Of a DNA stretch of 64,000 bases, positions 48,619 through 60,129 are shown piece after piece. Both the position numbers and the translations under genes were made by a program. Origin of the DNA: Cephalotus follicularis (taxonomy: Eukaryota > Streptophyta > Magnoliopsida > Oxalidales > Cephalotaceae); the NCBI GenBank assembly GCA_001972305.1, contig BDDD01001953.1, forward strand, positions 69,005 to 133,004, read 5' to 3'. The first letter of the stretch is position 1, and each line of letters starts with the position of its first letter. The notes under the pieces are model-generated. The model was not told the DNA's origin. It searched no databases and was given only the letters and a program-made list of their open reading frames with translations.

Positions 48619-49953
48619 ATGGTCAGATCAAAACAGGTTGGCAAAAAGAAGGGTACTTCATCATCTCAGCCTCTGAAATCTGCTAAAAAGCAGAGGCTTG
48701 AGATTAGAGAACCTTCTCCCGACCCTGCTCTTCAATCGGATTCCGAATCCGAAGAGCAAGCCCCTATTCCTTTGAGGAGTGTAGCTTTTGTTGACAAAAG
48801 GGTTATGGGAGGGAGAAACATAGACTTAAACTTCTGTTCTTCTGAATTCTCTTTTGTGTCTTGGTTAGAGGACCTTAATCTCATTCCTCTTGTTCAAATT
48901 TCTGACCCTTTCTATATCAAATTGGTCAAAGAATTTTATTCTAACCTTAGGATGGTTTCTAACCAAAATGAGGAATTTGCCCTCTCTTCTTCTGTTAAAG
49001 GAGAAAGGATTTATCTAAATGCTAGGATTCTAGCTTCTATTTTACATATTCCACACAACGGTCTATATGTGTTTGAACACAAAAAATGGCCGGACTTTGA
49101 GGGTTTTCACCCTAACCAAATCTTGTCAATTTTGCACCCTAATGATCCAAATGTACATCCAAATATGGCTCTAACCACAAATCGGTTGTCAGTAGATCAT
49201 AGAATTCTCCACCATCTCATTGTTCATCAAATCTTACCCACCGGTGGAGGGTATGCTAAGTTGTCTAGAATGCAAGTCTTTCTTATGTGGTGCATTATTT
49301 CAAGGATTGAGTTTTGTTTTCCTCTCCTTATGCTTAAGAATATGGTTAGAGCCTTTTCACAAAAGAAATTCGTACTCCCTTTTGGCTCTATCCTTACCAA
49401 AGTTTTCCAACACTTTCACATCCGACTAGAAGGAGAGGTTGCAACAAAGTTAAAGAAAGAAGACACATACAATAAGAGCACGTTGAATCGGATGGGGTGG
49501 AAGAAACAGGAAGGAATCTGAACATATTGCCCCAAAGTGGATCAAGCACCAAGGATTGCAAGGGAAGAGCAAGAAGACAACCCTCCTTGGGAAGCTCAAG
49601 AACAAGCTGCCCCTGCTCAGCCCCAAGCTCAAAACTCCTCATCCACCACTGATTATGACAGGATGATGGAATTCATGAGATCTCAGTTTGCTTCCATGCA
49701 AGCCTCGCTTGATGGTAAATTTAAGCAAATCAACATGCGACTCGGTAGATTGGAGGAAGATCATAAAATACTTCATTCTGAATACGAAAATGTTGATGAC
49801 GGCATCTACTACGATCTAAGAGTCGTTAAGAGGCGTCTTAAAAGAATGGAACGTAAGCTTGCCGAATCCAAGACTATCGATCGTTGCGAAGAGACTTCGG
49901 GCGATGAAGGCGATGAATCCTCCGATTCCGATACCCCTGCTGCTGCTGAATGA
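48619..49953 (+). pseudogene. Putative plant transposon protein ORF with one in-frame TGA
   Basis: The frame starts MVRSKQVGKKKG at 48619 and runs to TGA at 49519-49521 (300 residues). It then continues in the same frame to 49953, about 444 residues in all. The N-terminus is basic with KKQRLEIREPSPDP, then a conserved central domain of the 'putative plant transposon protein' type (LNARILASILHIPHNGLYVF at about 49015, MQVFLMWCIISR at about 49271). After the stop there is a Gln-rich stretch, a helical segment (MRSQFASMQASLDGKFKQIN) and an acidic Asp/Ser end. This family occurs in plant copia-type elements with unknown role. The single stop may be a mutation or a readthrough site; I cannot tell. 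Confidence 0.75.
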
Positions 49954-50596
49954 TCTTGATTGTTTGTTGTTATTTTTTGTTGTTGTTTCAATGAACCTTG
50001 ATGTTCATTTGTATTTCCTTTATAAAATTCTTGTTTGTAAAAGACAATGTTGTCAATGCTTTTATGATATTAATGAAATGTTTATGTGTTCATGGATTTG
50101 TGTTTATGAAATGATGTTATGAATTTATGTTTTTGATTTATGATATAATTGTGTTGAATGAATGAGTTTATGATATAATATGTTGCATAAATGTGGTTTC
50201 TTATATTCATTGCCAATACTTTGATATTTTTATGTAAAATGCCTATACTCACTCTTTTCACCCTTCCTTATATTAAGGGGGAGCTAACGTTCTCTGCCTT
50301 TTTGTAGTACTTTTTGATGCTTTACAAAAAAGGGGGAGAATAAGCTCAAAATATATGTTAGTATCAAAGAAGGAGAACAAAAGGGGGAGTTTAGAGCTTA
50401 AACTCAAAAGTTAATGTTAATTTGGAGAAAAGGCTCACTTTTTGGAGAATGTGTTCAAGGAAGCTAAACTTATGACTTATTTGAATACTGCACACTCAAT
50501 ATCATCCCTGCAAGATATCTCTATTTGTTTTTCTCTTATGTTTCTTAATTGGTATTACTCTATTTTATGCCTTTTGAGCAAATTTTTGTCATCATC

Positions 50597-50610
50597 AAAA
50601 AGGGGGAGAT
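50597..50610 (+). other. Polypurine tract
   Basis: AAAAAGGGGGAGAT immediately upstream of the 3' LTR. Further GGGGGAG copies at 50277, 50332 and 50384 are typical of the region before it in SIRE-like elements. Confidence 0.85.
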
Positions 50611-52011
50611 TGTTGACGATTTAGTCTCAATCCTTGTTTTGATGATAACATATTTGCATTTGACAAGTCTACTTAATGTGCATGAAATTACAAGATCAAT
50701 ACCAAAGCCAAAATACCATCTGCAGAAGAAGACATCGACTTTCAAGGAAAAACATCGACGTCCGTACAGAAAGACATCGACGCCTTCCAAGAAGACATCG
50801 ACGCCTTTCATGCCAGAAGTTACAGGACAAATTCACATGAAGACATCGACTTCTAAAGGCAAAGACATCGACGTCCGTACAGAAAGACATCGACTCTCAA
50901 AGAAATGACATCGACGTCTTTAGTGCAAGATCAAATTACAATGAAGACATCGTCCTTCCAGTAATGACATCGACGTCCGCACAAAAAGACATCGACGCCT
51001 TACACGAAGACATCGACGCCTTTCATGCCAAAGTTACAGGACTTTTTCTAGCAATGACATCGACGCCTATCAGTAAAGACATCGACGTCCGTACTAAAGA
51101 CATCGACGCCTTTCCATGAACATCGACGCCTTTCTAGAGCAACCTGGATTTCCCAGAAAACACATCGACTCTCACAGAAGAAGTCGACGAGATGTTCAAA
51201 GTGTCAATACCTGGAGATTTCCCAGAAAAGACATCGACGCCTTTTAAAAAGACATCGACGTCTTTTTAAATGAACAAGACCCGAGAAATCTGGAACGGCT
51301 AGTTCAAGCACTACAACGGCTATCAGCTAAAAAGACATCGACGCCTTTTGAAAAGAAGTCGACGTCTTTATACCAGCAGAGACAAAAATCAAAGATTGCA
51401 ACTATACATTTATTAATCAAAAGCTTCCACAAATCATGCAACGGCTACAAACCTTTTATGGCTATAAAAGGAAGACAAAAACCTCAGAGAACAGGTGGTG
51501 AAGAATATCAAACATACAAAGATCAAGCAAAACAAACATACAAAAATCAAATCAAAATTCAAAGAGCTTTCTCTTCACATTTTAAGCTATTTTCTTGTTC
51601 TCACTGAATTGAGCAATTATATCTTGTAATATCCAACCTGTGAGAGGTTTAGCTACAAACACTACACTTTACACTTTGATTGTAATAGGGGAGTGAACCC
51701 TAGTGAATTTGGGGAGTGAACCCAAAGAGAGTTGTAAGTGATTGAGGTCAATCACAAAGGTGTACCGAATAGCACCCGCAATTGTATTCGGAGAACTAGT
51801 GGAAACTCAAGGAGATCCTTGGGAAAAGTGGACGTAGGCAAGAGTTTGGCCGAACCACTCTAAACTAGTGTTTGCAAATCTCCCTAACTCTATCTCTTTA
51901 CATTATTGTTTATATTGATATTGTTCATTATTATCGTTCATTGCGAAAAGTCTAGATTATTTTTAGAAACTACAATTCACCCCCCCCCCCCCCCCCCTTG
52001 TAGTTTACTCA
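50611..52011 (+). repeat. 3' LTR, complete, 1.40 kb
   Basis: Runs from TGTTGACGATTTAG to GTAGTTTACTCA. It has a TATA box TATAAAAG at 51463-51470, a motif array at 50725-51370, and a terminal hairpin: AAACTACAA (51967-51975) and TTGTAGTTT (51998-52006) around a run of about 17 C. Confidence 0.9.
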
Positions 52012-52737
52012 CCGTCGACGCTTTCTTCTTAACTGTCGACGCTTTGTGTGTTAAACTGAATAGTCGACACTTTACGCTTTTAAACTAAACTAGTCGACGC
52101 TTAGTACTTTCTTTAGCCCAAACACACTGTTTTATATGGTTTTCATCCAAAATGGTTTTATCTTCAAAAGGATTCCATAGGAAGCTTCCCTAAGGCCTTG
52201 TAGCCTATGGAAATCCTCTTTTAGTACTTTTAATCTCCAAACCGATTTTCAAATGGATATCGAAATGGTTCTCAAATGGATATTGAAATGGTTCTCAAAT
52301 GGATATCGAAATGGTCTTCAATGGTTTTCGAAATGGTTTCCAATGGATGGTTAGGATGGCTCGATTGGGATGTCTGGACGCGGATATCCTGGTTGGACTT
52401 CGTCTCCATTGTTTTTCAACTCCGATAGGGATCAACAAATGGAAAATTGTTTATGGAAATGGAACTGGAAATGACAAATGGTTAATGGAAAATGGTTATG
52501 GTTATGGAAATGGTTATAAATGGTTTTGACGGATGTGGATCCTATGTTATCCTTTATGGTTAGGTCCCTATCTTTTAAATAGAATATGGTTATGGGTACG
52601 ACATGGTTATGGCTATGATTATTGATTGCTATTGTTGAGACTTAATGAGATAACCCATTCATAATCTTTATTTCTGTCGTGAGGATTATGAGTGTCAAAC
52701 CACATCTTATGGAATTAACAGAATATGGTATCATAGG

Positions 52738-53008
52738 CTGGGACCAAGTGAGCAAGTCTATGATATTATTGGACTGGACCATTGTGAACAAGTACAAGCA
52801 TAATATGGAAGGGCTGGGACTAAGTGAACAAGCCCTATGGTATGGTAAAGGCTGGGACACTATGTGAACAAGCCTTATGGTTATGGTATCAGCTGGGACA
52901 CTTTATGAACAAGCCGTATGGTTATGGAAAAAGGTTGGGACACTTAGTGAACAAGCCTTATGGTTATGGTATGGATGGCGCGGACCAAGTGAACAAGCCA
53001 TCTGGAAT
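52738..53008. repeat. 42-bp minisatellite in element E
   Basis: About seven diverged units with GCTGGGACACT, GTGAACAAGCC and TATGGTTATGG words. Placed as the minisatellites of B and C are. Confidence 0.8.
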
Positions 53009-54540
53009 GGATGATGTGGTTAGTGTTATCTCAACCTCGCATGTCTATAACACAGAGTGTGTAGATAGTGGGATGGACCTTATGGATTGTTTGACCCATG
53101 GTATGGTTATGGATAGTTATGGATTGTCTGCAGGCCTATGGCCTTTGATGTGATTAGGACTAGCTAAGTATACCCCCGCTTAGGGACGGTTGGTATATTG
53201 AAGCTATCCGCAATTGTCATTCATATACATGACATTATATGACATATGGATATATTGTTCACTATAGGCATATTATTTTATGGTTATATTGGTTACATGC
53301 ATAGCATACTGCTACCCTGTTGCATGCATGGCATATCGTTACATTGTTGCATCGCATGGCATATAGTATAGCCTTCCGCCATATGGAGACGGTACAATTA
53401 AGGAACGTATATGGAATGGTCATGGAATGGTTGTGGATCGTATGACTATGGATTGTACGGTTATGGTGCAGATTGTGACGGTACATGGATATTGATGGTA
53501 GTCGTAGCTAGAGAGACCGGTGTTAGAGAAGTTTCATCTTCTCTTCCCTGTTCTACTTACAAATGCTACTCTAGTCTACCAGTGGAATGAGGACCTCTGC
53601 CTAGGATGCCAAAAGCGTCTAGTCTATTACCTCGGCAAGGAAGGCCGAGAAAAGCTTGTATATGCTTTGAAAGGACTTTGGAATGATATGGATGTCGAAT
53701 GATAATGGAATTGTGTTGGAATCGTATGGATATGGTTGTTGAACGGTGGCTACTATGGAAATGGCATGGTTCTAAATGCTAGTTCTCATAGCGTGGTTTA
53801 TATCGATTGTTGTTCATACATCTCTCATATTGTACATGCATCCCATATGTCATACTTATCTGCTGCACTCCTATATGTACCTTGCATATGTGTGTCCTAC
53901 ACAACCTTCGGGTTGCTGACCCATTGCATTGTATTGTAATGTAATGGGTCAGGTTCAGGTCCAGGTATCGCACATCAGTGATCAGCCGGGATAAACCGCA
54001 GGGTAAGGATCTACATCTCCTCCGACCTACTTTGTATAATGTGATAATTGTAAATGGACGGATATTGAATATGGATGTGTATATGGTTATTGTATAAGAG
54101 ACAAATCTAAAGATGAAATAGAGATATGTTTTATTTCTGTATTTGACCTGCCGGCTTATGGCAGCGCTTGATTTATATGTGTGTTGATGTAAGGGAAATG
54201 GATGGGCCTACATATTGTGATAAACTGCTGATTCCTCCTTCGGGAGTGTGGTTGTTGAGGGCTGAGCCCAAGATATAAACTGTGTTTTCTTTACAGGGGG
54301 ATATAGTCCGATAAACGAATACTTCATGCAGAAATTTCAGGAGATTTTAAGAGTTAGTTTTTATTTGGATTGACTATTCCGCTGATGTAATATGACTTTG
54401 ATTTAAAGTTTGTATATATGTATAGCACTTTTGGAATATGGTTTATATATGATTGAATGGACTAAACAGATAGTATCTCACGCGTTGGATCGTGGGGGGC
54501 TTCCTATGGAATCCCCTTTTTGATAAAACTTTCTTTAAAG

Positions 54541-56433
54541 ATTGATTTTGAAGACTAGTCCATAGTTTAACGGTGTTAAAATATGATTTTCATAGGCTAC
54601 AAGGCCTTAGGGAGGCTTCCTATGGAATCCATTTGGAGAGAAAACCATTTGGGTTGAAAACCATAAAATTTGGCTAAACAAAACATGGGCTTTAGGCATT
54701 GATGCGTACAGTTTAGGCGTCGATGCGTAATGCCTAAGCATTGACACTTTGCTCTAGGCGTCGATGGTTAAGGCATTGTGCCTTATGCGTCGATGCATGC
54801 GCTGAGCGTCAACTGCTCATAACACATAAGGCGTCAACACTTAGGCGTCGATGCGTAATGCCTAAGCATCGACACTTTGCGCTAGGCGTCGACGGTTAAG
54901 GCATTGTGCCTTAGGCGTCGACGCATGCGCTGAGCGTCAACTGCTCATAACACATAAGGCGTCAACGCTTACCGAAAGTGTTGACGCTTATGTCCCTTTT
55001 TCCCTTACCGCATTAATGCATCATGCTAGTTAGCACACGAACGCGAAGAAACACAAATGGCGTCAACACGTAGCCAAGGCGTCGATGCTCTAGGCACTCA
55101 AGAACACGTCAATGCGCACAAAGAACACGTTGGCGCCCTGGGTCGCTGTCAACTGTAAAAATCATTCAAAACTGGTTTAAATCCGTTTAAAATTTGATTC
55201 ATGGGGAGCTATAAGCTCCAACCATCCATTAAAACTCAAAACCAACTTTAAAACCCTTTAAAACCATATCCATAACCCTCAGATTGAGAGAAAACGGAGA
55301 TTGGGTAAAAAGGACCCAACTCACAATTTCCTCTCCAATCTCCATTTCCCTCTGTTATAAACCATACCTTGTACCATAACCCTCTATCGAGCATGTATAC
55401 AGCTATCCAAATAGCACACAATCATCAATCAACAATCATGTCCATACAATCCATTCAAAATGGATGAATGTAAGAAAAATAGTATAACCTACCTCAATTG
55501 TCGTAATTGCAGATTCTATTGTCGTTCATTTCCATATGTTGCTGAACCAAGCATTCATTTCCTCTCCTAGTATCACTACAATAACTATCACATTTTCGTT
55601 ACGACGTACACACCGAAATCAAACACTGTTGTCACCGGAGCTCCGGCCAACACCCTGGAGTTACGGCCACGCTATAAATAGGCTCCAAATTGGCCGATCT
55701 ATACAATGTTACCAGAGACGTGCCGTGAATCGTATGGTCACAACCGGCAGTGAGTTCGACTCACTGAGTCGACTCGTCGGTCATCCACAATTCCGACCAC
55801 TTCACAAAAGTGCCCCAAAACAGTTGGCTCTAGGCGTCTCTACCCGTAACTCGCCGAGACTTGGCGCTGAGTCATCTTGCTGGAGCTCTGGCCAGGTCGT
55901 TCGAGCTCCGGTCACGCCATAACAACCATAAAAATCCTTCGATCTACCCATAGGTGACCGAGACTCACTGTGACTTGGCGCAAAATGCCAGCCATAGGCG
56001 TCGGTGATATGGGCACACCGAGTTGACTCAGTGACTATAATCCGGCCGATTCTGACCGAATGAATCCTAAACTGTCACCGAAATGGGTGTAGCCGACTAT
56101 CTAGGTGAAGACTAGCCCCACCCGTGACGATTACCGGCGATGGAACACACGGCAGAGGTGACAGTCACAAGGCGTTGGGGAGAAGGAAAAAGAAAAGAGA
56201 AGAAGAGAGGAGGAGGAAGGTTACCGGCCATGGAGGAACCGCTGTGACGTTCGCGGTTTCGCTTGCCAGCGTCTCTCTCTTTCTTCTCTAGTGCCCAGCT
56301 CTCTCTCCTGCTCTCTTGCTTTCTCTCTGGAGGGGGCGTTTTGTGCGCCCGCTGCCTTTTATATACGGGAGCTTCATGCGCCCGTTTCTTCTTTCTTTCT
56401 TTCTTTCTTTTTTTTTTTAAATGGGACATCACA
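54541..56433 (-). mobile_element. Solo-LTR-like arm F, inverted relative to E
   Basis: On the minus strand it starts TGTGATGTCCCATT at 56433, followed by the GGGCGCA..CGCC leader with CT/GA runs (56130-56400), GAGTCGACTC/GAGTTGACTC words (55740-56030) and a GCGTCGACGC motif module (54690-55150). The block at 54573-54690 (GGCTACAAGGCCTTAGGGAG, CTTCCTATGGAATCC) is the reverse complement of 52115-52215 in E. E and F are thus homologous half-elements facing each other, and the rest of F is missing. No target-site duplication was identified. The ORF 55536-55922 has no family resemblance. Confidence 0.6.
54690..55150. repeat. GCGTCGACGC/GCGTCAACGC motif module in arm F
   Basis: About twenty copies of GGCGTCGATGCG, GCGTCAACRC and related words. 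It includes a direct duplication of about 120 bp (54710-54835 against 54840-54960) containing GGCGTCGATG..AAGGCATTGTGCC. Confidence 0.85.
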
Positions 56434-58683
56434 ATAATGTAGTGGAAGATTAAACTTTAACACCACTAACCAAAGGTCAAAATCAGGAAAAAAAAACTTA
56501 GGCTAAGGAACACCACATCATATCATAATTGATGGGTATCACCTATACATGCAAATGTGATACACAAACATGGAAACATAGAGGGAAACAAGGAGTTTAT
56601 ACCGTATGGTTATGGCTACTTTGTTCTTTGCCACTACTTGCTTGAGTAGACTCCCTATGTGTTCTCCAAGTCGAACTAGTACAGCTCCAAGCAACATGTA
56701 CCTCACGCAAGTAAGAATACCGTCATTGTTTTGCACGAGAGAGTCACACACAATTATCTCTCATAATGCTTACAAAGAGAATATTGGGATTGACAAAGAT
56801 TGTCAATAACAGTCCACCATAGGTTAGCTACAAACTTGGTGAAGAAATAAGGAAGGGATTACACTGTGTGTGGTTCATTTTTCTCTGACTTTCCCAGCAA
56901 AATCAGACCTCTTCTTACGCCAACCTCACTTTCTCTATTTTGTTGCACGCACCAGCCCCGCTTCAAGCTCCAACCCTATCACCCACTTACACGCTCTTTT
57001 ATCATGGCCCTTCCTCTAAGGAAAACGTGCCCATGATTCCAAACGTGCTCCTATTACTCTGATGAGAGAATACCCATGAGAGCGGGATAGAGAAAACGTG
57101 CGCATGTCATGTGTCCGACCAGGGCACGCATGATACGTACTAGGTGTTGACGCTTTTTACAAAGGCGTCTATGCTTTGACATAGATTAGCGTTAACGCTT
57201 TCTCCAAGAGGCGTTGACGCTTAAGCATGGTTTAGCGTTCACGCTTTCTCCAAAAGCGTGACGCTTTCTCCAAAAGCGTTGACGCTTAAACCAGGTTGGC
57301 ATATTCATATGTCAACAATGAGTCCAACTCATTTTTTGTATGACACATGTTTACTTCTCCATGAAGTTAACCACTACATCATATAAATGGGTCCTACCCA
57401 TTCAAATGATGTCACATATCCCTTCGAATATTGATTAAGTAAGATCAAACAGATTTGTCACCACAAATTGTAAAATCTACCTAACCGATATTTGATTTTA
57501 TGATTTTCACCATGATTTAAATATGTCCAACATATTTATGAGGTAATCATTATCGTACAGGGACCCTTTAAAATCTCGGTTAGAATCGGTGGTGTTCATA
57601 AATTACTGAAATACCCCTAGGGTTCGGTTAAGTCATTTTAAATAGTCTCAGACTTATTTAAATGCTCATGGAATAATATCCAATATTATCCAGATGAAAA
57701 ATTAATCTAATGAATTTTTCTTATAATTTATTACACACCTCCGTAACGCGAGACTTTTTAAGTTGTCGGTTTGCGTGAACTATAATCCCTTGTCATACTT
57801 GACCCCGATTAAGGTTTAGGATAAGGATATGTGTCAACCCTAGATCATACCTCAATGTCTAAAATATCTGATCATTGCTAGGACCTTTGGCAGACTCTTC
57901 GGAAATCTAATTTCCAGTCCACCTCAACCTTGGCCAAGGATTTCATAAGTCTAAAGTACAATCAGACCATAATATGGCCAATCACCTTCGCTCAGGTGTG
58001 ACAATTCCTTATTGCGCACTCGTTTATATTCGTATAGATTCGATCATACCAAAAGACCACCCAATTGCCAGCCCTGCCCTAGAACTGGGTAAGACGGAGA
58101 TCAAAGCATAACCGTCTCCATACAATATAGAGCAGTTGCTCAGGTCTAAGGATCAGACGAGTTTGAGAACTTGCAAAGTGACTAACACTTATACACAACC
58201 GCAACAAGTAGGAGTCACTACTGACACAAGAATAGTGACTATCCAAATAATGTCTCCTACGCGGGTCAAGTTCAGTGTACACGCTCCCAACGCGCACCCC
58301 GTATTTGCCCTAGTGTCGCAACACAGATGGTAGTGAGAGAATCCATCCTCTAATTCCAAAAGCAGGCAACATACGCGCAAGTCTATCCGGTTCACTAATG
58401 CCCACAAAGTGAACCTATGACTTGGAACTAATTTGACATAAGGAATAAGGTAGCCAATCTCACTGCCTCCATGCTTGGTATCCAACCTTATGTTAGGGCA
58501 TCACAAGTGTAAGTAGGGAAATATTAAACTATTTCAATTATGTGATAAAACACAAGTGATATTGCTATAAATAATATAAACAAATTAGCACATGTCATAT
58601 ATCAGGAAAAAGATTGTTTATATACATAGATAGGTTCGATACAAAAACCTATCCAATGGCTTGTCGGGTCACTCTATCTAACA
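56434..58683 (-). mobile_element. Copia LTR and flanking sequence, minus strand
   Basis: On the minus strand an LTR starts TGTTAGATAGAGTGACC at 58683, right after a polypurine-like GTCAAGTGGGAGAT. It runs left with GGTTCACTTTGTGGGCATTA at about 58411, typical of copia LTRs. The left boundary is unresolved, and the LTR may end anywhere between 56434 and about 57800. A module with GCGTTGACGC words lies at 57140-57300. ORFs 58079-58485 are LTR artefacts. Confidence 0.6.
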
Positions 58684-58872
58684 ATCTCCCACTTGACCCT
58701 CAAGCCATGAACTCCTACAGCCTAGACCCATCATCCCATGGAAATGCTCCAAAGCCTTGGTGCCTATTGCCTTGGTCAGTGTATCTGTTGTGTTCTCCTC
58801 TGAGGAGACCCTCTCAAGTTCAATGTCTCCCATACCAATAATCTCTTGGATCAAATGATATGTAAGAGCCAT
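58684..58872 (-). pseudogene. pol: Copia RNase H C-terminus
   Basis: The minus frame reads ALTYHLIQEI, then GDIELERVSSEENTTDTLTK and EHFHGMMGL, the conserved end of Ty1/copia RNase H. It stops just before the polypurine tract at 58684-58697. The upstream part is cut by element G at about 58861. The first residues (ALTYHL) overlap the G start, so the exact junction is uncertain. Confidence 0.85.
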
Positions 58873-59898
58873 AAATATTATAAAATATATTTATTGGGCC
58901 TTGTAATTATTTTTTCACCTTTTAGGCTGGACCCGATAATTATGATGTATTTATTTGGGCCTTACTAGAACATAATTTGTGAACTTGGGCTAAAAAGAAT
59001 ATGTTTTTCTCCCTGGGCTGGATTTAATGGTATAATTGGAATTTTGGGCTTTATTGTAGAAAGTATAATTCAGTCCAAGTGGAGTAAGGCTGGCCCAGGC
59101 CCAAGTAAAGCCTGCACACGTGAGAATTCTCTTAAGAATTCTGGATGCTTCCATGGCTATTATAAAAGGAGAAAAGGACCATTTAGACATGCTTTTAGCC
59201 ATTTTATCTTGCATAGTCATTCCAGAGAAATGGAGAGTATGAGAGAGAGTGAGAGGAAGGAGACAAGTGGGTGCTGCCATGGAGCCCCCAAGTCCCTTGC
59301 ACTTCAATGGTATAAATACCATTCTCTGGGAGTAAGGATGCATAAGGAAAGGGAATTGGCAAAGCCAATGTGTGTAGCAGTCCCCAGCCTTAAGGAAAGC
59401 CAGAATTTACGAGGGAAGAGGAAGCGTCTCCGTTTTCAACCTTACTCCAGGTAGGTTGCTCCATATTCGAGTGCCTACCAGCATGTTATGAGTGTGCTTC
59501 TCTGTGTGATTGCTTTATGTGATCGTTGCTTGCTTGCTTGTGTGTTATCCATGTGTGCATTTTGTATTCAATTTGTTATGTATTTGCATTCTTTCCCCTG
59601 GGCACACTTTCAATAGAACCGTGCGCTTAGCACGTGGACTTCCCCCTCCTTCCCCTGGGCGCGCTCCTGTGCGCAAAAGCAATGACTCGCACGAAGACGC
59701 CATGGACAACGGTGCCCAGCTAGAATTGAGCTCCCCTGACAATGCACCCAGACATGAAGGCTCGCCGCACCCTTCCCGGTAGGCGACGAGCTCCCTTCAT
59801 CAACGGCGAGCAGAAGTCATGTGTCCAAGGCATGAAACGCGTTATGACCAGGGGAGCCGAGATGCTCTGTGCGTGCGAATGGGAAGGATGACAGCATG

Positions 59899-59961
59899 CC
59901 AGGGCTGAGCATATGGTTTCCAGGGCTGAGCATGTGGTTGCCAGGGCTGAGCATATGGGAC
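59899..59961. repeat. Triple 21-bp repeat in element G
   Basis: Three near-identical units of CCAGGGCTGAGCATATGGTT. Five more GAGCATG or GCCGAG-like words lie upstream, similar to the CATG module of C. Confidence 0.85.
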
Positions 59962-60129
59962 ACCATGTAATAACTGCAAATTCAATTCGTGTACATTGTA
60001 ATATTGATTTAATAAAATGTGCACTCATTTGAATTTGATGTCCAATTATTATAAAATTTTGATTGGTAATTTCTTGGGATGAATGGATGTACAATTGGTG
60101 AAGTACCAAACTTAAGAAACCCTAAAACA

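Larger units (their letters stand above)
47300..52011 (+). mobile_element. Non-autonomous copia-type LTR retrotransposon, 4.7 kb
   Basis: LTRs starting TGTTGACGATTTAG lie at 47300 and 50611. The flanks are CCGCC (47295-47299) and CCGTC (52012-52016), a 5-bp duplication with one transition. A polypurine tract AAAAAGGGGGAGAT directly precedes the second LTR, as in SIRE/Maximus-type copia elements. The body has only one gene (48619-49953), so it depends on proteins from other elements. The first LTR matches the second up to 48495, but the last 200 bp of the LTR and the primer-binding site are missing there. The matching parts show only a few tens of differences in about 1.19 kb, so the insertion is young. 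Confidence 0.85.
46043..54540 (+). mobile_element. Solo-LTR-like element E, interrupted, right end unresolved
   Basis: It starts TGTAATGCCCCAAA at 46043, then a GCGC-containing leader-like region with CT/GA runs (46100-46330) and GAGTTGACTC words (46460-46660), as in B. After the retrotransposon inserted at 47300-52011, it continues with GTCGACGCTT words (52015-52110), ATGGTTATGG-rich sequence, a 42-bp minisatellite (52738-53008), the CTGACCCATTGCA block (53918), and the end-domain block CTCCTTCGGGAGTGTGG (54234). The expected terminal GGGTGTGACA is missing, and from about 54540 the sequence passes into the inverted arm F. No matching target-site duplication was found. Confidence 0.6.

Noticed and set aside
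55536-55922. ORF of 128 residues
   Set aside because: Inside arm F of the solo-LTR superfamily, no domain, and the aligned region in E and B is not open.
57780-58500. Possible host gene upstream region between elements
   Set aside because: The sequence continues without break into a copia LTR and RNase H end on the minus strand, so it is LTR.
59044-59454. ORF of 136 residues
   Set aside because: Lies in the leader-like part of element G; the corresponding part of C and H has no equivalent frame, and the composition is not protein-like.
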